NCBI GenBank assembly: GCA_024413875.1
Contig: JAKSVY010000006.1
Coordinates: forward strand, 1-39,305
DNA from: Bacilli bacterium
GTDB taxonomy: Bacteria > Bacillota_I > Bacilli_A > RFN20 > CAG-826
Direction: 5' to 3'
Length of the DNA stretch: 39,305 nucleotides
Shown: one piece after another, positions 15,015 to 23,991 of the stretch
Layout of the letters: the number at the start of each line of letters is the position of its first letter
How positions within the stretch are numbered: the stretch's first letter is position 1
Notes under the pieces: model-generated
Database searches by the model: none
What the model was told of the DNA's origin: nothing
Seen by the model: only the letters and a program-made list of their open reading frames with translations
Position numbers and translations under genes: made by a program

Positions 15015-17969
15015 TTATAAGACTTCGTGACCCGCGAAGTATAAGTGCCCATTTTCATAACTGAATGACCCAGTTAATGAAATATTTTCGCTTTCAAGGT
15101 CAGCTAAGAAAGCTTCTTTTGTAGCATGTGTTGGTCTTGTTGCACCAGCTGCTGTAAATGGACCAATAAAGTAGTTATTTAAGAAGACATTGCCTGATGC
15201 TGAGTCACAAATCTTTTGACCAGCTGGCATATAAACGATTGTGTTTTTAACGTTATGTCCTGCTGATAATGGGCCTGCAATAAATTGAATTGTATTTGGA
15301 GAATCAAGGAAGACATTATCGAATAATACAGACTTACTTGTTGCTGTACATCCGAGTGGACGTTTGTGTTGTGTTGCGGCTGATCTAAGGTTAACAAAAC
15401 CAATATTCTTAATAATTGCGCCATTAAATGTTCCACGGAATAAACCAAGGTCATTTACATTGAAATTATTTAAGATATGTCCTCTACCATCTAATGTTGC
15501 GCAGAATTCTTGAGTATATCCTTCAAGAATCTTGAAGCCATTTAATGATGAGCCATCAATATCAGCACCTAAAACGTAATATCCAGATACATTTCCAGAA
15601 GCAGCATATAATCCCTTGATATCATCAAGTGTGTTGAGTACTTTTGTTACGACGCATACTGAATATCTATAAATCTTCTTATATCCTTCACTTGTTGTTG
15701 TGTGGATCCAAAGTTCACTATCACCAACAATATTTGTAGGAACAACACTTGTGTTAAATGTTAATGATGTAGATGTTGCGCTGAATGATGTTGCCTTAGA
15801 GCCACCATTGAAAGCAATTGAATTAATTGTTCCATCAACATCTTCGAAATCTAAAGTAACTGAATCAACACTTAAATCAACATCACCTAAATTAATGTTA
15901 GTTCTATCATTTGTTTCTGTATTATCGAATGAGAACTCAACATTTCTTGTTGCGCCATATGGAGATGTTGCAACAACAGAGAATGATGAAGGAGCACCAA
16001 GAACAACTGATACTTGGCCATCTTCTGTAACTGAGATATGTTCATCATCCTCAGATGCAGCATATGTAGTACCTAATACATTTGATTTAATTTGAGCTAC
16101 TTGTCCAGCAATCAATTCGCTTGTTTCGCATGTAACTTCGAATCCTGATTGAGCAACCGGTAAGTATTCTTTAAATACAGGTAAGTTTTGATATGTAGTC
16201 CAAACATCCATATCAAAACCTGTTTCACTAATATCAACAGTTTTAAGTGCTTGCTTTAATGAAATCATTGAGGTTTCAAGAATAGAACCAGTCATTGTAA
16301 TACTTGTATTATTTAAAGGTGTTCCAAGTGTGATAGCGTAAACATTTACTAAACTTACAGTTGTGTCAAAGATCGTGCCTACAACTCTTGATTTTTCACC
16401 TTTATAGATAAAGAACGAATTAGAAACAACAGCATTAACTGACATTAAAGATGTATCGGTCTTAGTTTCACTAGTGACCATAACGTTATCAATAAGGCCT
16501 CTAAATTCATTAGCAACCGCATGACTAATACCTTGCATGTTAATAAATGCAACGTTCTTAATCACACCCTTTTCACCAACACAGTTAAAGACACCACCAC
16601 TTGATGAATTGATGTTATATAAAACGTGACCAGCGCCATCAAATGTACCAACAAACCCAGCATCAATTCTGTTTGTCCATTGTTTACATAATTTAACTTC
16701 GCCTTTGCCATCACAATCGATATCATTTTTGAGAACAAAATATCCATCAAGAACAGTAACGCCTTGATATGCTGTTTCATATGAAGAGATCGAAATCAAA
16801 TCTTCGAAAGTTCTAATATACTTTGTAACAATTTCTACATTGTAAGATAAGATAGCTTTTTCTGAAATAAAGCTAATTTTATGAACACCAGTATGTTCAT
16901 TTAATACTTCTTTAGAAATAAGAACAGCACTGCTAGATGTTGCTGATTCAACAACATCACCATCAATTACAGTGTATTTATATTCGCTTAAATCAAATGT
17001 TGAAGGTAAATCAAATGATTTAGAAGCACCAATTTCTGAAATTGAGACTTCAATCTTCTCATCAAAATCAACTTCAGGAATGATTACTTCAACATGAACG
17101 TATGAAGCATATGTTTTACCATTGCTTTGATATTCAGCGTAAACGTTTGTTTCACCTTCTTTAACAGCAGTGATTTTGCCATTATTAACCATCGCAACAT
17201 CGGTATTTTCACTTCTCCAAACAATGCTAGAAGAATCTGAAATTTCACCATTTAATTTAAGAGAACAAGTAACATTTTCTTCAGTTTTATATTCACCTGT
17301 AGGATTACTTGTAAATAATTTAACTTCATCTAAAGATAGATTAATATCAACATCATCAAAAACGGATACTTCAACAGTTAATTCTTCGAATGAATATCCA
17401 TTGTAGTTACCACCAACGACAATTGTAGTTGTTCCTTCTTTAACAGCAGTAACAACACCTTTATCAGTGACAGTGGCAACACCACTATTATTTGATCTAA
17501 AATTCAAATCGCCTTTAACTACTTTGCCATTAAAGTTAACATTAGTGACTAATGTATAGGATTTATTTGTAATAAGTGTAATGCTTTGTGTATCAACTGA
17601 TAATGTTGGAACAATAATGTCTTCTGGAATTGTTACATTTACTTTTGCTTCAACGTTACCAGATTTAACTGTAATTACTGTTTCACCAATAGCTACTGGA
17701 GAAATAACCCCATCCGCACTAACAGTAGCAACATTTTCATTAGAAGATGCGTATGTAAGAGTTGATGCATCAACATTAACAAGAATAGGTTCTAGTTGAT
17801 ATCTATCATAGAGTTGAACTTGAATATTAGATAATTCAAAAAGAATAGACTTTTCTTGTTCAATGATTGATGTTGAACTTGTGTTCTTACATGCGGTTGT
17901 TGAAACTACACCTGAACTTAACACCAATAATGGAAGAATGATACTTTTAATAATCTTCTTAGAATTCAT
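15015..17969 (-). CDS. Lipoprotein: three BIG_2 Ig-like domains plus two beta-helix modules
   Basis: 984 aa. Signal peptide with lipobox STTAC (C27). Three BIG_2-type Ig-like domains follow at about 44-114, 121-203 and 208-297; each has the S-x-N-x-x-V-A-x-V and G-x-[IV] pattern, for example SSNENVATVSADGVI and SNNSGVATVTDKGVV. Then a sandwich, beta-helix module A (380-605; GTFDGAGHVLYN), another sandwich (608-770) and module B (772-984; ATLDGRGHILNN, LGLFRGTFNGAIIKNIGF). The end is GHLYFAGHEVL, like its paralogues. The three Ig domains would hold the beta-helices away from the membrane. A glycan- or host-binding role is inferred from context. AGGAGG is 5 bases before the ATG, one of the best ribosome sites in the window, suggesting high expression. 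Confidence 0.82.
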   Translation of the reverse strand: MNSKKIIKSIILPLLVLSSGVVSTTACKNTSSTSIIEQEKSILFELSNIQVQLYDRYQLEPILVNVDASTLTYASSNENVATVSADGVISPVAIGETVITVKSGNVEAKVNVTIPEDIIVPTLSVDTQSITLITNKSYTLVTNVNFNGKVVKGDLNFRSNNSGVATVTDKGVVTAVKEGTTTIVVGGNYNGYSFEELTVEVSVFDDVDINLSLDEVKLFTSNPTGEYKTEENVTCSLKLNGEISDSSSIVWRSENTDVAMVNNGKITAVKEGETNVYAEYQSNGKTYASYVHVEVIIPEVDFDEKIEVSISEIGASKSFDLPSTFDLSEYKYTVIDGDVVESATSSSAVLISKEVLNEHTGVHKISFISEKAILSYNVEIVTKYIRTFEDLISISSYETAYQGVTVLDGYFVLKNDIDCDGKGEVKLCKQWTNRIDAGFVGTFDGAGHVLYNINSSSGGVFNCVGEKGVIKNVAFINMQGISHAVANEFRGLIDNVMVTSETKTDTSLMSVNAVVSNSFFIYKGEKSRVVGTIFDTTVSLVNVYAITLGTPLNNTSITMTGSILETSMISLKQALKTVDISETGFDMDVWTTYQNLPVFKEYLPVAQSGFEVTCETSELIAGQVAQIKSNVLGTTYAASEDDEHISVTEDGQVSVVLGAPSSFSVVATSPYGATRNVEFSFDNTETNDRTNINLGDVDLSVDSVTLDFEDVDGTINSIAFNGGSKATSFSATSTSLTFNTSVVPTNIVGDSELWIHTTTSEGYKKIYRYSVCVVTKVLNTLDDIKGLYAASGNVSGYYVLGADIDGSSLNGFKILEGYTQEFCATLDGRGHILNNFNVNDLGLFRGTFNGAIIKNIGFVNLRSAATQHKRPLGCTATSKSVLFDNVFLDSPNTIQFIAGPLSAGHNVKNTIVYMPAGQKICDSASGNVFLNNYFIGPFTAAGATRPTHATKEAFLADLESENISLTGSFSYENGHLYFAGHEVL

Positions 17970-17978
17970 AAATACCTC

Positions 17979-19955
17979 CTATAATCCCCATTCAGCCCAA
18001 AGAGTTGAGATTGAGCCCTTTTCAGTGTACATAGTTACACCAAGACGGTCACAATCCTCTTTAAACTTAATCTTCATGTCATAGAGTTCATTTGAAGAAT
18101 AGTCAGCCGAATATAAATAAATTAATAAGAATCTTGCAGATAAGCTTTCGATACAAACGCGATCATATAACTCATTATAAAGAGCAACATTTATTTTCTT
18201 GACTGGTAAAAGAGCAGCGTATGCTTCATCAACATAACTAATCCATTCTTTTAAAACACCAGCGGGGAAATATTCAGGATTATCGATACGGTTACCCCAC
18301 CACCCACCAACATTTTGGTATTCCGCCATAAATGAATAGTGTGTTCTCATTGCATCAAAGTACTTTCTCATAGGTTCTGAGGCATTCTTGTAATATTTAT
18401 TAAAGAATCTATTTGTGTAATATGGGACATTAGCGTCAACATCCCAATATAACTTAGATTGTAAATATGCTTTAAGATAGTTAAAACCAGTTGAATTATG
18501 GACATTATAATGAGCTTGGTCAAACATCCATAATGCACCGCATTCTACAGCTGCTTGGTAGTTGCCTTGAATAGAATCAAAATTGTTATATGGTACAAAA
18601 TAATTCCAGAAATAAGCACTGTAGAACCAATATAAGACATTTTTTCCAACTAATGCTTCCCATTTTTTCATTTGTTCAAAAACAGACGCATTTGTAATAG
18701 AGTATTTATCGTGCATAAAGTCAGAGACAATTGGAGCGTAAATTACTGATAATCTCTCATTTGGTTTTACATCATCATCAAATGCAACAAAATTACCATT
18801 TTCTTCTCTAACAGGTGGATTAATTGTGCTTGTTGTATAAGCAAAGATAGCATATCTAATATTTACCGCTCTAATAGGATCAGTTTCTTCAACCCAAGGT
18901 TGAACTTTTGCAATGACATCATTCATAAATTGAATGATAACAGCACTATAAGTATTATATTTATTTCTGATATTAGAACATGCATCGCACATACAGAACC
19001 CATCAGCGTCTTGTTGAGTAAATGTGAAAATATTGCCATTAGTAATTTCGATGAATGATTGTTTCATTTTAGCAACTACAGTATCGACCATTGAGTTATA
19101 TTCTGTTTCATCGCCATGAGCAGTATAGCAAACTTGTTCACCACCATACCACAATGGGTGTTCATCTAAATAATCTTCTTTTGGTAAATAATGGAATGAG
19201 TTATGGAAGGCTGCACCATTTGTCGGATAAATCCATTTAATTCCTTTAAATCTCATTCTGCTCTTCACTTCTTCATTGTGTTCAATGAATTGAAGGCCTT
19301 CTGAACGATATTCAATGTCAGGACTATCAACGAAATGGAAATCAGGCACATACAATGAAGAGGTCTTTACATAAAATTCTTCATTAATGCCAATTTGTTC
19401 CATGTGGATTGTGCGTTCAAGCAATTCGTATGTAGCGTAAAGGTCACCAGCGGATGAACCACCAAAAAGAACTAATGAATTATCAATTGTTTCAATTTGA
19501 TAAGATGATGTGGTTAAAACTGGTGCAACAAAACCCATATCGTTAAGAATTGATGTTCTACCGATAGAAATAAATTTTGATTCCTTTGTGTAAGTAACTT
19601 CTGAATCTTTAACAATTTCAAAAATTGTCTTTGTTGAAGCATTCATGAAGTAATTTAATTCTACAGATGCTTTATATGTTTCGGCTTCTGCATCAGCAGG
19701 TAAAACAATTTTATATTCAGTAAATCCATCTTTAACTAAGAATGAATTTAAATGATCATATTTGATGCATTCACACTTTTCTAAGCATTCGCTTTCGGTA
19801 CTAGTATAGTCACTACATAAACCGCAATCAGAGCAAAGGTGTTCACAAATAGATTTCTTTTCTTCTTGGTTTGAAGATGTGTTAGTACTATTTGAAGTAC
19901 AACCAGTTACGCAAAAAGCGGTAAGAACGAGTAATAGAGTCTTTCTTGTTTTCAT
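17979..19955 (-). CDS. DUF4838-family lipoprotein with a cysteine cluster
   Basis: 658 aa. Lipobox CVTGC (C19) anchors it outside the membrane. A short Cys-rich knot follows: C37, C41, C44, C47, C57, C61, C63. Residues about 70-190 resemble the N-terminal domain of alpha-glucuronidase-like enzymes (ISIGRTS ... LVLFGGSSAGDLYATYELLE). The main domain (about 205-520) matches my memory of DUF4838: HNSFHYLPKEDYLDEHPLWYG, TQQDADGFCMCDACS, and ends in an alpha-helical region. DUF4838 proteins occur in polysaccharide loci and are thought to be barrel glycosidase relatives, but no activity is settled as far as I know. Its place next to surface Ig and beta-helix proteins suggests it trims or binds the external glycan. 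GGAGG is 8 bases before the ATG; only 3 bases separate it from the next gene. Confidence 0.75.
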   Translation of the reverse strand: MKTRKTLLLVLTAFCVTGCTSNSTNTSSNQEEKKSICEHLCSDCGLCSDYTSTESECLEKCECIKYDHLNSFLVKDGFTEYKIVLPADAEAETYKASVELNYFMNASTKTIFEIVKDSEVTYTKESKFISIGRTSILNDMGFVAPVLTTSSYQIETIDNSLVLFGGSSAGDLYATYELLERTIHMEQIGINEEFYVKTSSLYVPDFHFVDSPDIEYRSEGLQFIEHNEEVKSRMRFKGIKWIYPTNGAAFHNSFHYLPKEDYLDEHPLWYGGEQVCYTAHGDETEYNSMVDTVVAKMKQSFIEITNGNIFTFTQQDADGFCMCDACSNIRNKYNTYSAVIIQFMNDVIAKVQPWVEETDPIRAVNIRYAIFAYTTSTINPPVREENGNFVAFDDDVKPNERLSVIYAPIVSDFMHDKYSITNASVFEQMKKWEALVGKNVLYWFYSAYFWNYFVPYNNFDSIQGNYQAAVECGALWMFDQAHYNVHNSTGFNYLKAYLQSKLYWDVDANVPYYTNRFFNKYYKNASEPMRKYFDAMRTHYSFMAEYQNVGGWWGNRIDNPEYFPAGVLKEWISYVDEAYAALLPVKKINVALYNELYDRVCIESLSARFLLIYLYSADYSSNELYDMKIKFKEDCDRLGVTMYTEKGSISTLWAEWGL

Positions 19956-19958
19956 AAA

Positions 19959-22900
19959 CTACGCCTCCACCTTTACAGTATATGTTGCTCTCACTGTGTT
20001 GCCAGATGAGTCATATGCATAATAAACAACAGTATAAGTACCAACTTTTTCAGCCTTAAATACGTTGTGTTCAACTTTCTTATAAACACCATTTGGAGTA
20101 ATTACAAAAATACCAACATTTTCAATCTTTCCATCAAGAGCGTCATAAACTTCAACTTCTTGAACTTGAACAGTATCACCAACTTTTGCAGTTGTGACCC
20201 TATCACCAATAAATGTGATTTCTGGCGCAACTTTATCAACAACTTCAAGAGCGTAAACAAAGTTGTTTTCAGCCTTTTTATTCCAGTCCACAGCGGAGAA
20301 TTCGACATAATAAACACCATATTTTTCAAGTTTAATTGTTGGCATAGAATCTAAAGCAATATCAGATAAAACGTTTCCATCAATATCTTTGATAATTTCG
20401 CCATCTGGATCAAATACCGAATAACTTGCTTTAACATTTGGATCAAGTACATCGGCAGCGACTGCTGATGGAAGAGTTACAGTGTCATTAATGTTATAAC
20501 TCATAGAAATTGTGCATAGTAAAGCGAGTCTAGGCTTAACTGTATCCGCTGTTAAACTACCAAATGTTTGCCCACCTAAATTTTTAAGAATAATTGAAGA
20601 ATCACTTACAACACCCTCAAATTCGATAGAGACATAAACCAATCCACTAGCAAAACCTTTAAATGTTGAACCATCAGAATTTGTTACTGGGAATGAGATA
20701 TTGCTTCCACCATTTTTAATAACGTTATTATCGCCTGAGTATGTAAAGTCAAAGCTAGCAATACCACCACCAGTGAATGATGAATTAATAATGTAAGGAT
20801 CATTATCATTTACAGTCCAATAACTTGTATTTCCAGCCATTTTAATAAATGAAGACTTAAGAGTTGTGCCATCCTTAGAGTCAGTCAAAACAATGTTTGC
20901 TTTCGAGAAATAGCTAGCGTTTTCATCAACATCAAATGTTATTGAGAATCCATTTGCGATAACAGGATTGATAAAATCAATCTTTGCATCTTTATTTGCT
21001 GAGAATGAAATATCTTTTGAATGAATTTCAGAAGAAACATCACCAACAAAATATTTTGTTAAATCAAGCGATTTTCCATTACCAACTTTGCAAACTGGAA
21101 TCTTAAATGTCTCGCTTCTTGCTACATGACTACCAATTGTTGAAACATATGTAAGTTCAACTTCATCTAAATGTTCATTAGCGACAGGTATGTATTTATT
21201 GCCTGCTAATTGATTTGTGCCATTTTTATCTTTCACTTCAACAAAGGTTTTAACAGCAGAACGCCCGCTTGTACTTGAATAATCGTAAGCATTTACTGTT
21301 GGAAGTGTGTATTCACTGTTTTCTACAAAATATTTTGGGAGAACTATTTCATCAACAAAAACAGGAGTTTGATTAGCATTAACCTTCAAATCATAAGATT
21401 TATCAAGTGTTTGATGAGCATAGTCTGTTGCGCGATAAATAATCTTATAGTCACCAGGAATTTCCGGTCTAAAAGTTTCACCATCGATTGGGTATTCAAC
21501 ATTATTAAGAACGTATAATTTCTTTACATCGATCTTACCAGCACCACCAGACACTTCATATGTAGGCAATGTAATTATTTCGCCACTATTGCATTCATTA
21601 ACAACATTAGATAGCTCAACACTAATCGGAGCGACCGAATTTACAGCATGAATTTTAACTGTCTTAGTTGTTAAATTATTTGAATAATCTTTTGCGGTGT
21701 ATTCAATAACATATGTTCCTTCTTCAGTAGGAACAAATTCGCCATTAACAATATCAACATTGTATCTAGATGTTGAGTTATATCTGCCGAAAACCTTTGT
21801 TGTTACTTTGACTTCATTGGAGAACCAGTCTTCTGCAGTTGCATTATAAATCTTATAAGGTTTATTAATGATTGCAGGTGGTAATTCATTTTCTGAATAG
21901 CCATTATAATCAACATTGATTTGTGGTCCTTCTGTATCGTAAATAATATCCTTAGAAATATCCATATCACCAGCACTCAAAATAACAAATTGAGCTGGGT
22001 TTGTACTTTGATATCCAGAACCTGAAATTTGGATTTGGACATCACCATCAGTAAATCCTCTCCAAAGATTTGAGAAGCACTTAGAATCATCTAAGTCGAT
22101 AACATATGCCTTTTGTGAGTTTGCATATACTTTTTTATCTTTATAATTGAGCCATAATTGCAATGTATCATCATATAAAGGTCTACCGTTTGCAGGGACA
22201 CCAACAAATGATCCTGCAGCGTATCCACCCCAAATATTACCCACATGGTAAGTGTCTCTATAAGATTCATAGCCAGTTGGAATTTGGTTTTGTCCACCAG
22301 CAAGGAAGAAAGTTCCGTTATTTAAAAGATAATAGTTACATCTAAATTCGAGGTATTCACTACCATTTTTCTTGCTAACCATCTTTACAATTAAAGACTT
22401 AATATCATAATTGCCATGCATGACTTTGTTTTCATCAACATAGCCTTTTTTAGCAGGAACAATAGATAAGTTTAACAAAGGGTGAGCAAGACTAGATTTT
22501 GTAATATCAAAGTAGTCGTTAATTGTTAATGTTTCGCCATTAGATAATGAAACAAATTCACCAGTGATTCCTGATCCAGCATAGTCATTAACCATATCAG
22601 TTCTACCTTGGAGAACTTCTACTAATTTTTCATTAGTGCCACAATAAATAGCTTCATCAGATGTGGATGATAATTCAAACATTCTTTCGTATGTTTTGAT
22701 TGTGTGTTTTTTTGTATAAACCTTGCCTTCAAACATGGCTCTATATTCAATTACATAATCACCAACAGCATCAAGCGTTGTTGTTTTGTAAATGATTTCA
22801 GATGTTCCGTTTGGTCTATGTAATACTTTTTGAACTATTAAAGACTTTTCTCCGGCTTTAGCTTCTACATCAGGAACGATGAGTTCTAATCCTTTTTGAT

Positions 22901-23042
22901 AATTCTCAGGAAGAGTAATTTCTCCAAATGATACTTCGCTATATTCTGATGCAGAAATAACATTGCTTGTTTCAAAACGCGAACCACCAACAATGGTTGC
23001 GAATGATAATAACAATAATGAGAAGATATGCTTGTTTTTCAT
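19959..23042 (-). CDS. Secreted multi-domain Ig-like (DUF5011/HYR-like) surface protein, first gene of the operon
   Basis: 1027 aa with signal peptide (KHIFSLLLLSFATIVGG). Residues about 40-115 form one Ig-like unit. Residues about 120-365 are a region I do not recognise, with many aromatic and polar residues (NIWGGYAAGSFVG, LQLWLNYKDKKVYA) that looks like a lectin- or laminin-G-type sandwich. Several Ig-like units follow. The cleanest are TEGPQINVDY ... YVIEYTAKDYSNN and the C-terminal PEITFIGDRVTTAKVGDTV ... YTVVYYAYDSSGNTVRA, which resemble DUF5011/HYR domains. A second possible sandwich occupies about 660-850. No cell-wall sorting signal is seen. Probably a carbohydrate-binding scaffold. 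AAAGGAG is 7 bases before the ATG, and the operon promoter with the shared motif lies directly upstream. Confidence 0.75.
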   Translation of the reverse strand: MKNKHIFSLLLLSFATIVGGSRFETSNVISASEYSEVSFGEITLPENYQKGLELIVPDVEAKAGEKSLIVQKVLHRPNGTSEIIYKTTTLDAVGDYVIEYRAMFEGKVYTKKHTIKTYERMFELSSTSDEAIYCGTNEKLVEVLQGRTDMVNDYAGSGITGEFVSLSNGETLTINDYFDITKSSLAHPLLNLSIVPAKKGYVDENKVMHGNYDIKSLIVKMVSKKNGSEYLEFRCNYYLLNNGTFFLAGGQNQIPTGYESYRDTYHVGNIWGGYAAGSFVGVPANGRPLYDDTLQLWLNYKDKKVYANSQKAYVIDLDDSKCFSNLWRGFTDGDVQIQISGSGYQSTNPAQFVILSAGDMDISKDIIYDTEGPQINVDYNGYSENELPPAIINKPYKIYNATAEDWFSNEVKVTTKVFGRYNSTSRYNVDIVNGEFVPTEEGTYVIEYTAKDYSNNLTTKTVKIHAVNSVAPISVELSNVVNECNSGEIITLPTYEVSGGAGKIDVKKLYVLNNVEYPIDGETFRPEIPGDYKIIYRATDYAHQTLDKSYDLKVNANQTPVFVDEIVLPKYFVENSEYTLPTVNAYDYSSTSGRSAVKTFVEVKDKNGTNQLAGNKYIPVANEHLDEVELTYVSTIGSHVARSETFKIPVCKVGNGKSLDLTKYFVGDVSSEIHSKDISFSANKDAKIDFINPVIANGFSITFDVDENASYFSKANIVLTDSKDGTTLKSSFIKMAGNTSYWTVNDNDPYIINSSFTGGGIASFDFTYSGDNNVIKNGGSNISFPVTNSDGSTFKGFASGLVYVSIEFEGVVSDSSIILKNLGGQTFGSLTADTVKPRLALLCTISMSYNINDTVTLPSAVAADVLDPNVKASYSVFDPDGEIIKDIDGNVLSDIALDSMPTIKLEKYGVYYVEFSAVDWNKKAENNFVYALEVVDKVAPEITFIGDRVTTAKVGDTVQVQEVEVYDALDGKIENVGIFVITPNGVYKKVEHNVFKAEKVGTYTVVYYAYDSSGNTVRATYTVKVEA

Positions 23043-23094
23043 GAGCAGACTCCTTTTCTAATGTAAACGCAAAAAAGCGAACTCCTATGAGGTG

Positions 23095-23157
23095 ATTATA
23101 TCAACTACATTACTATGTAAATTATTAAAGAGATACTTATTATTTGCAAAATATTAC
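23095..23157 (-). promoter_or_regulatory. Promoter and operator of the 17-kb secreted-glycan operon
   Basis: On the minus strand GTAATATTTTGCAAATA (plus 23141-23157) lies upstream of TATAAT (plus 23095-23100), with exactly 41 bases between TGCAAAT and TATAAT. The same arrangement occurs at 29272-29334 and 30924-30986. TTTACA, 15 bases before TATAAT, may be a poor -35, as expected for an activator-dependent promoter. A small GCG-TTTTTT-CGC hairpin lies in the leader. Confidence 0.7.
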
Positions 23158-23162
23158 TTTTT

Positions 23163-23192
23163 AAAACAAAAAATGCCAATTTCTTAGCATTT
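23163..23192 (-). terminator. Probable terminator overlapping the end of the AraC gene
   Basis: AAATGC (23171-23176) and GCATTT (23187-23192) form a short stem with a 10-base loop. On the minus strand it is followed by a U-rich run (plus 23163-23173). The stem includes the stop codon region at 23184. Confidence 0.5.
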
Positions 23193-23939
23193 CTTTTGTT
23201 TATTCTTATTTCTATAGTATGTACTAAGCGTTGAATATCCAGCCTCATAAACAAGATTTGAGATTGAGACATTACCATTCATATTATTTTTAATATACTC
23301 ACATCTCAATTGATTTAGATATTGATTGAATGGTACATCAAATGTCTTCTTAAATAATCGACTGAAATACGAAGTATTATAACCAAAATGTTCAGCAACT
23401 TCTGTTATGGAATTAATGCTGCTGAAATTTTGATTTAAATAGACAGCGATATCGATCATGATTGAGTTTTCTTTGTTATAAGGAATTGACTGATAATTGT
23501 TTGCGATAATAGCAAGCAAATGATCAACAAGAGCAACAATCAAATATTCATTTGTGGATTTAATATTTGCATAAATTGTTTGAATTAAATCATAAATTTG
23601 TTTATTAACATCTTTCTTTTTTAACAAGCCAAAATATGACTTATTGTAATATTTTCTAAAAGTATGTAATAAACGATATGGAATCATCAAAGTTTCAGTT
23701 GTGGTTTCTGTGATTGATTCAACTTCATGAGTGGTGAAAGGAGGAACAAAGATAGCTTCGCCAGCCTCAAGATAACCTTCTTCATTGTTAGAATTAACCT
23801 TTAATTTTCCTTCAACTACAAAAAGAATTTCTGCACATCCGTGGAAATGCTTTTTAACTTCTGTGTTATACAAGAGAATGTGTGCTAATTTGTTGTTCAC
23901 ATCTCTTTCTGATTCATAGGAAAATTCTGTTTTGTTCAT
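23184..23939 (-). CDS. AraC-family transcriptional regulator
   Basis: 251 aa. N-terminal cupin sensor (about 15-85) with KKHFHGCAEILFVVEGKLKV and AIFVPPFTTHEVESI, which would bind a sugar effector. C-terminal double helix-turn-helix: ITEVAEHFGYNTSYFSRLFKKTFDVPFNQYL and then VSISNLVYEAGYSTLSTYYRNKNKQKK. It is the only sugar-type regulator in the window and sits at the end of the importer operon, between two promoters that share the TGCAAAT-N41-TATAAT arrangement, so it is the best candidate to activate them. TATAAT ends 10 bases before the ATG with no Shine-Dalgarno, so its own transcript may be leaderless. It may also be read from the importer promoter. A repressor role is possible, but the weak -35 boxes favour activation. 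Confidence 0.88.
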   Translation of the reverse strand: MNKTEFSYESERDVNNKLAHILLYNTEVKKHFHGCAEILFVVEGKLKVNSNNEEGYLEAGEAIFVPPFTTHEVESITETTTETLMIPYRLLHTFRKYYNKSYFGLLKKKDVNKQIYDLIQTIYANIKSTNEYLIVALVDHLLAIIANNYQSIPYNKENSIMIDIAVYLNQNFSSINSITEVAEHFGYNTSYFSRLFKKTFDVPFNQYLNQLRCEYIKNNMNGNVSISNLVYEAGYSTLSTYYRNKNKQKKC

Positions 23940-23949
23940 AATTGCAATA

Positions 23950-23989
23950 ATTATAGCCTATTTTTAGAGTAAAATCTAAAAAATTTGCA
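23950..23989 (-). promoter_or_regulatory. AraC-gene promoter, leaderless, with a TGCAAAT element
   Basis: TATAAT (plus 23950-23955) lies 10 bases before the ATG at 23939, the same spacing as at the RlmD-like gene. TGCAAAT (plus 23983-23989) lies 27 bases upstream of TATAAT. The different spacing from the 41-base class could mean autoregulation of a different sign. No clear -35. Confidence 0.45.
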
Positions 23990-23991
23990 TT

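Larger units (their letters stand above)
11021..16832 (-). repeat. Five copies of a ~205-235-aa beta-helix module across three tandem genes
   Basis: Approximate copies on the minus strand: 16832-16155 and 15656-15018 (984-aa lipoprotein), 13938-13315 and 12816-12178 (927-aa protein), 11728-11021 (365-aa lipoprotein). Each begins with V-x-x-x-T-[KR]-x-[IL] and a DL-like turn, then a YxxLxxDI segment, F-x-[GA]-x-[FL]-D-G-x-G-H, G-x-F, and [VI]-[KR]-N-[VI]-[AG]-F-x-N-[LM]. Copies 2 and 3 also share KRPLGCTA and FIAGPL and are similar in DNA, pointing to fairly recent duplication. The DG-x-GH core resembles GLUG/haemagglutinin-type beta-helix repeats. Confidence 0.8.

Noticed and set aside
15700..16095. 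131-codon plus-strand ORF opposite the 984-aa lipoprotein
   Set aside because: Same reason: an antisense shadow of a Ser/Thr/Val-rich beta-protein.
23101..23157. TTTGCAAA-like motifs as DnaA boxes or origin
   Set aside because: They do not match TTATCCACA, occur singly, and keep a fixed distance to TATAAT, which fits operators.
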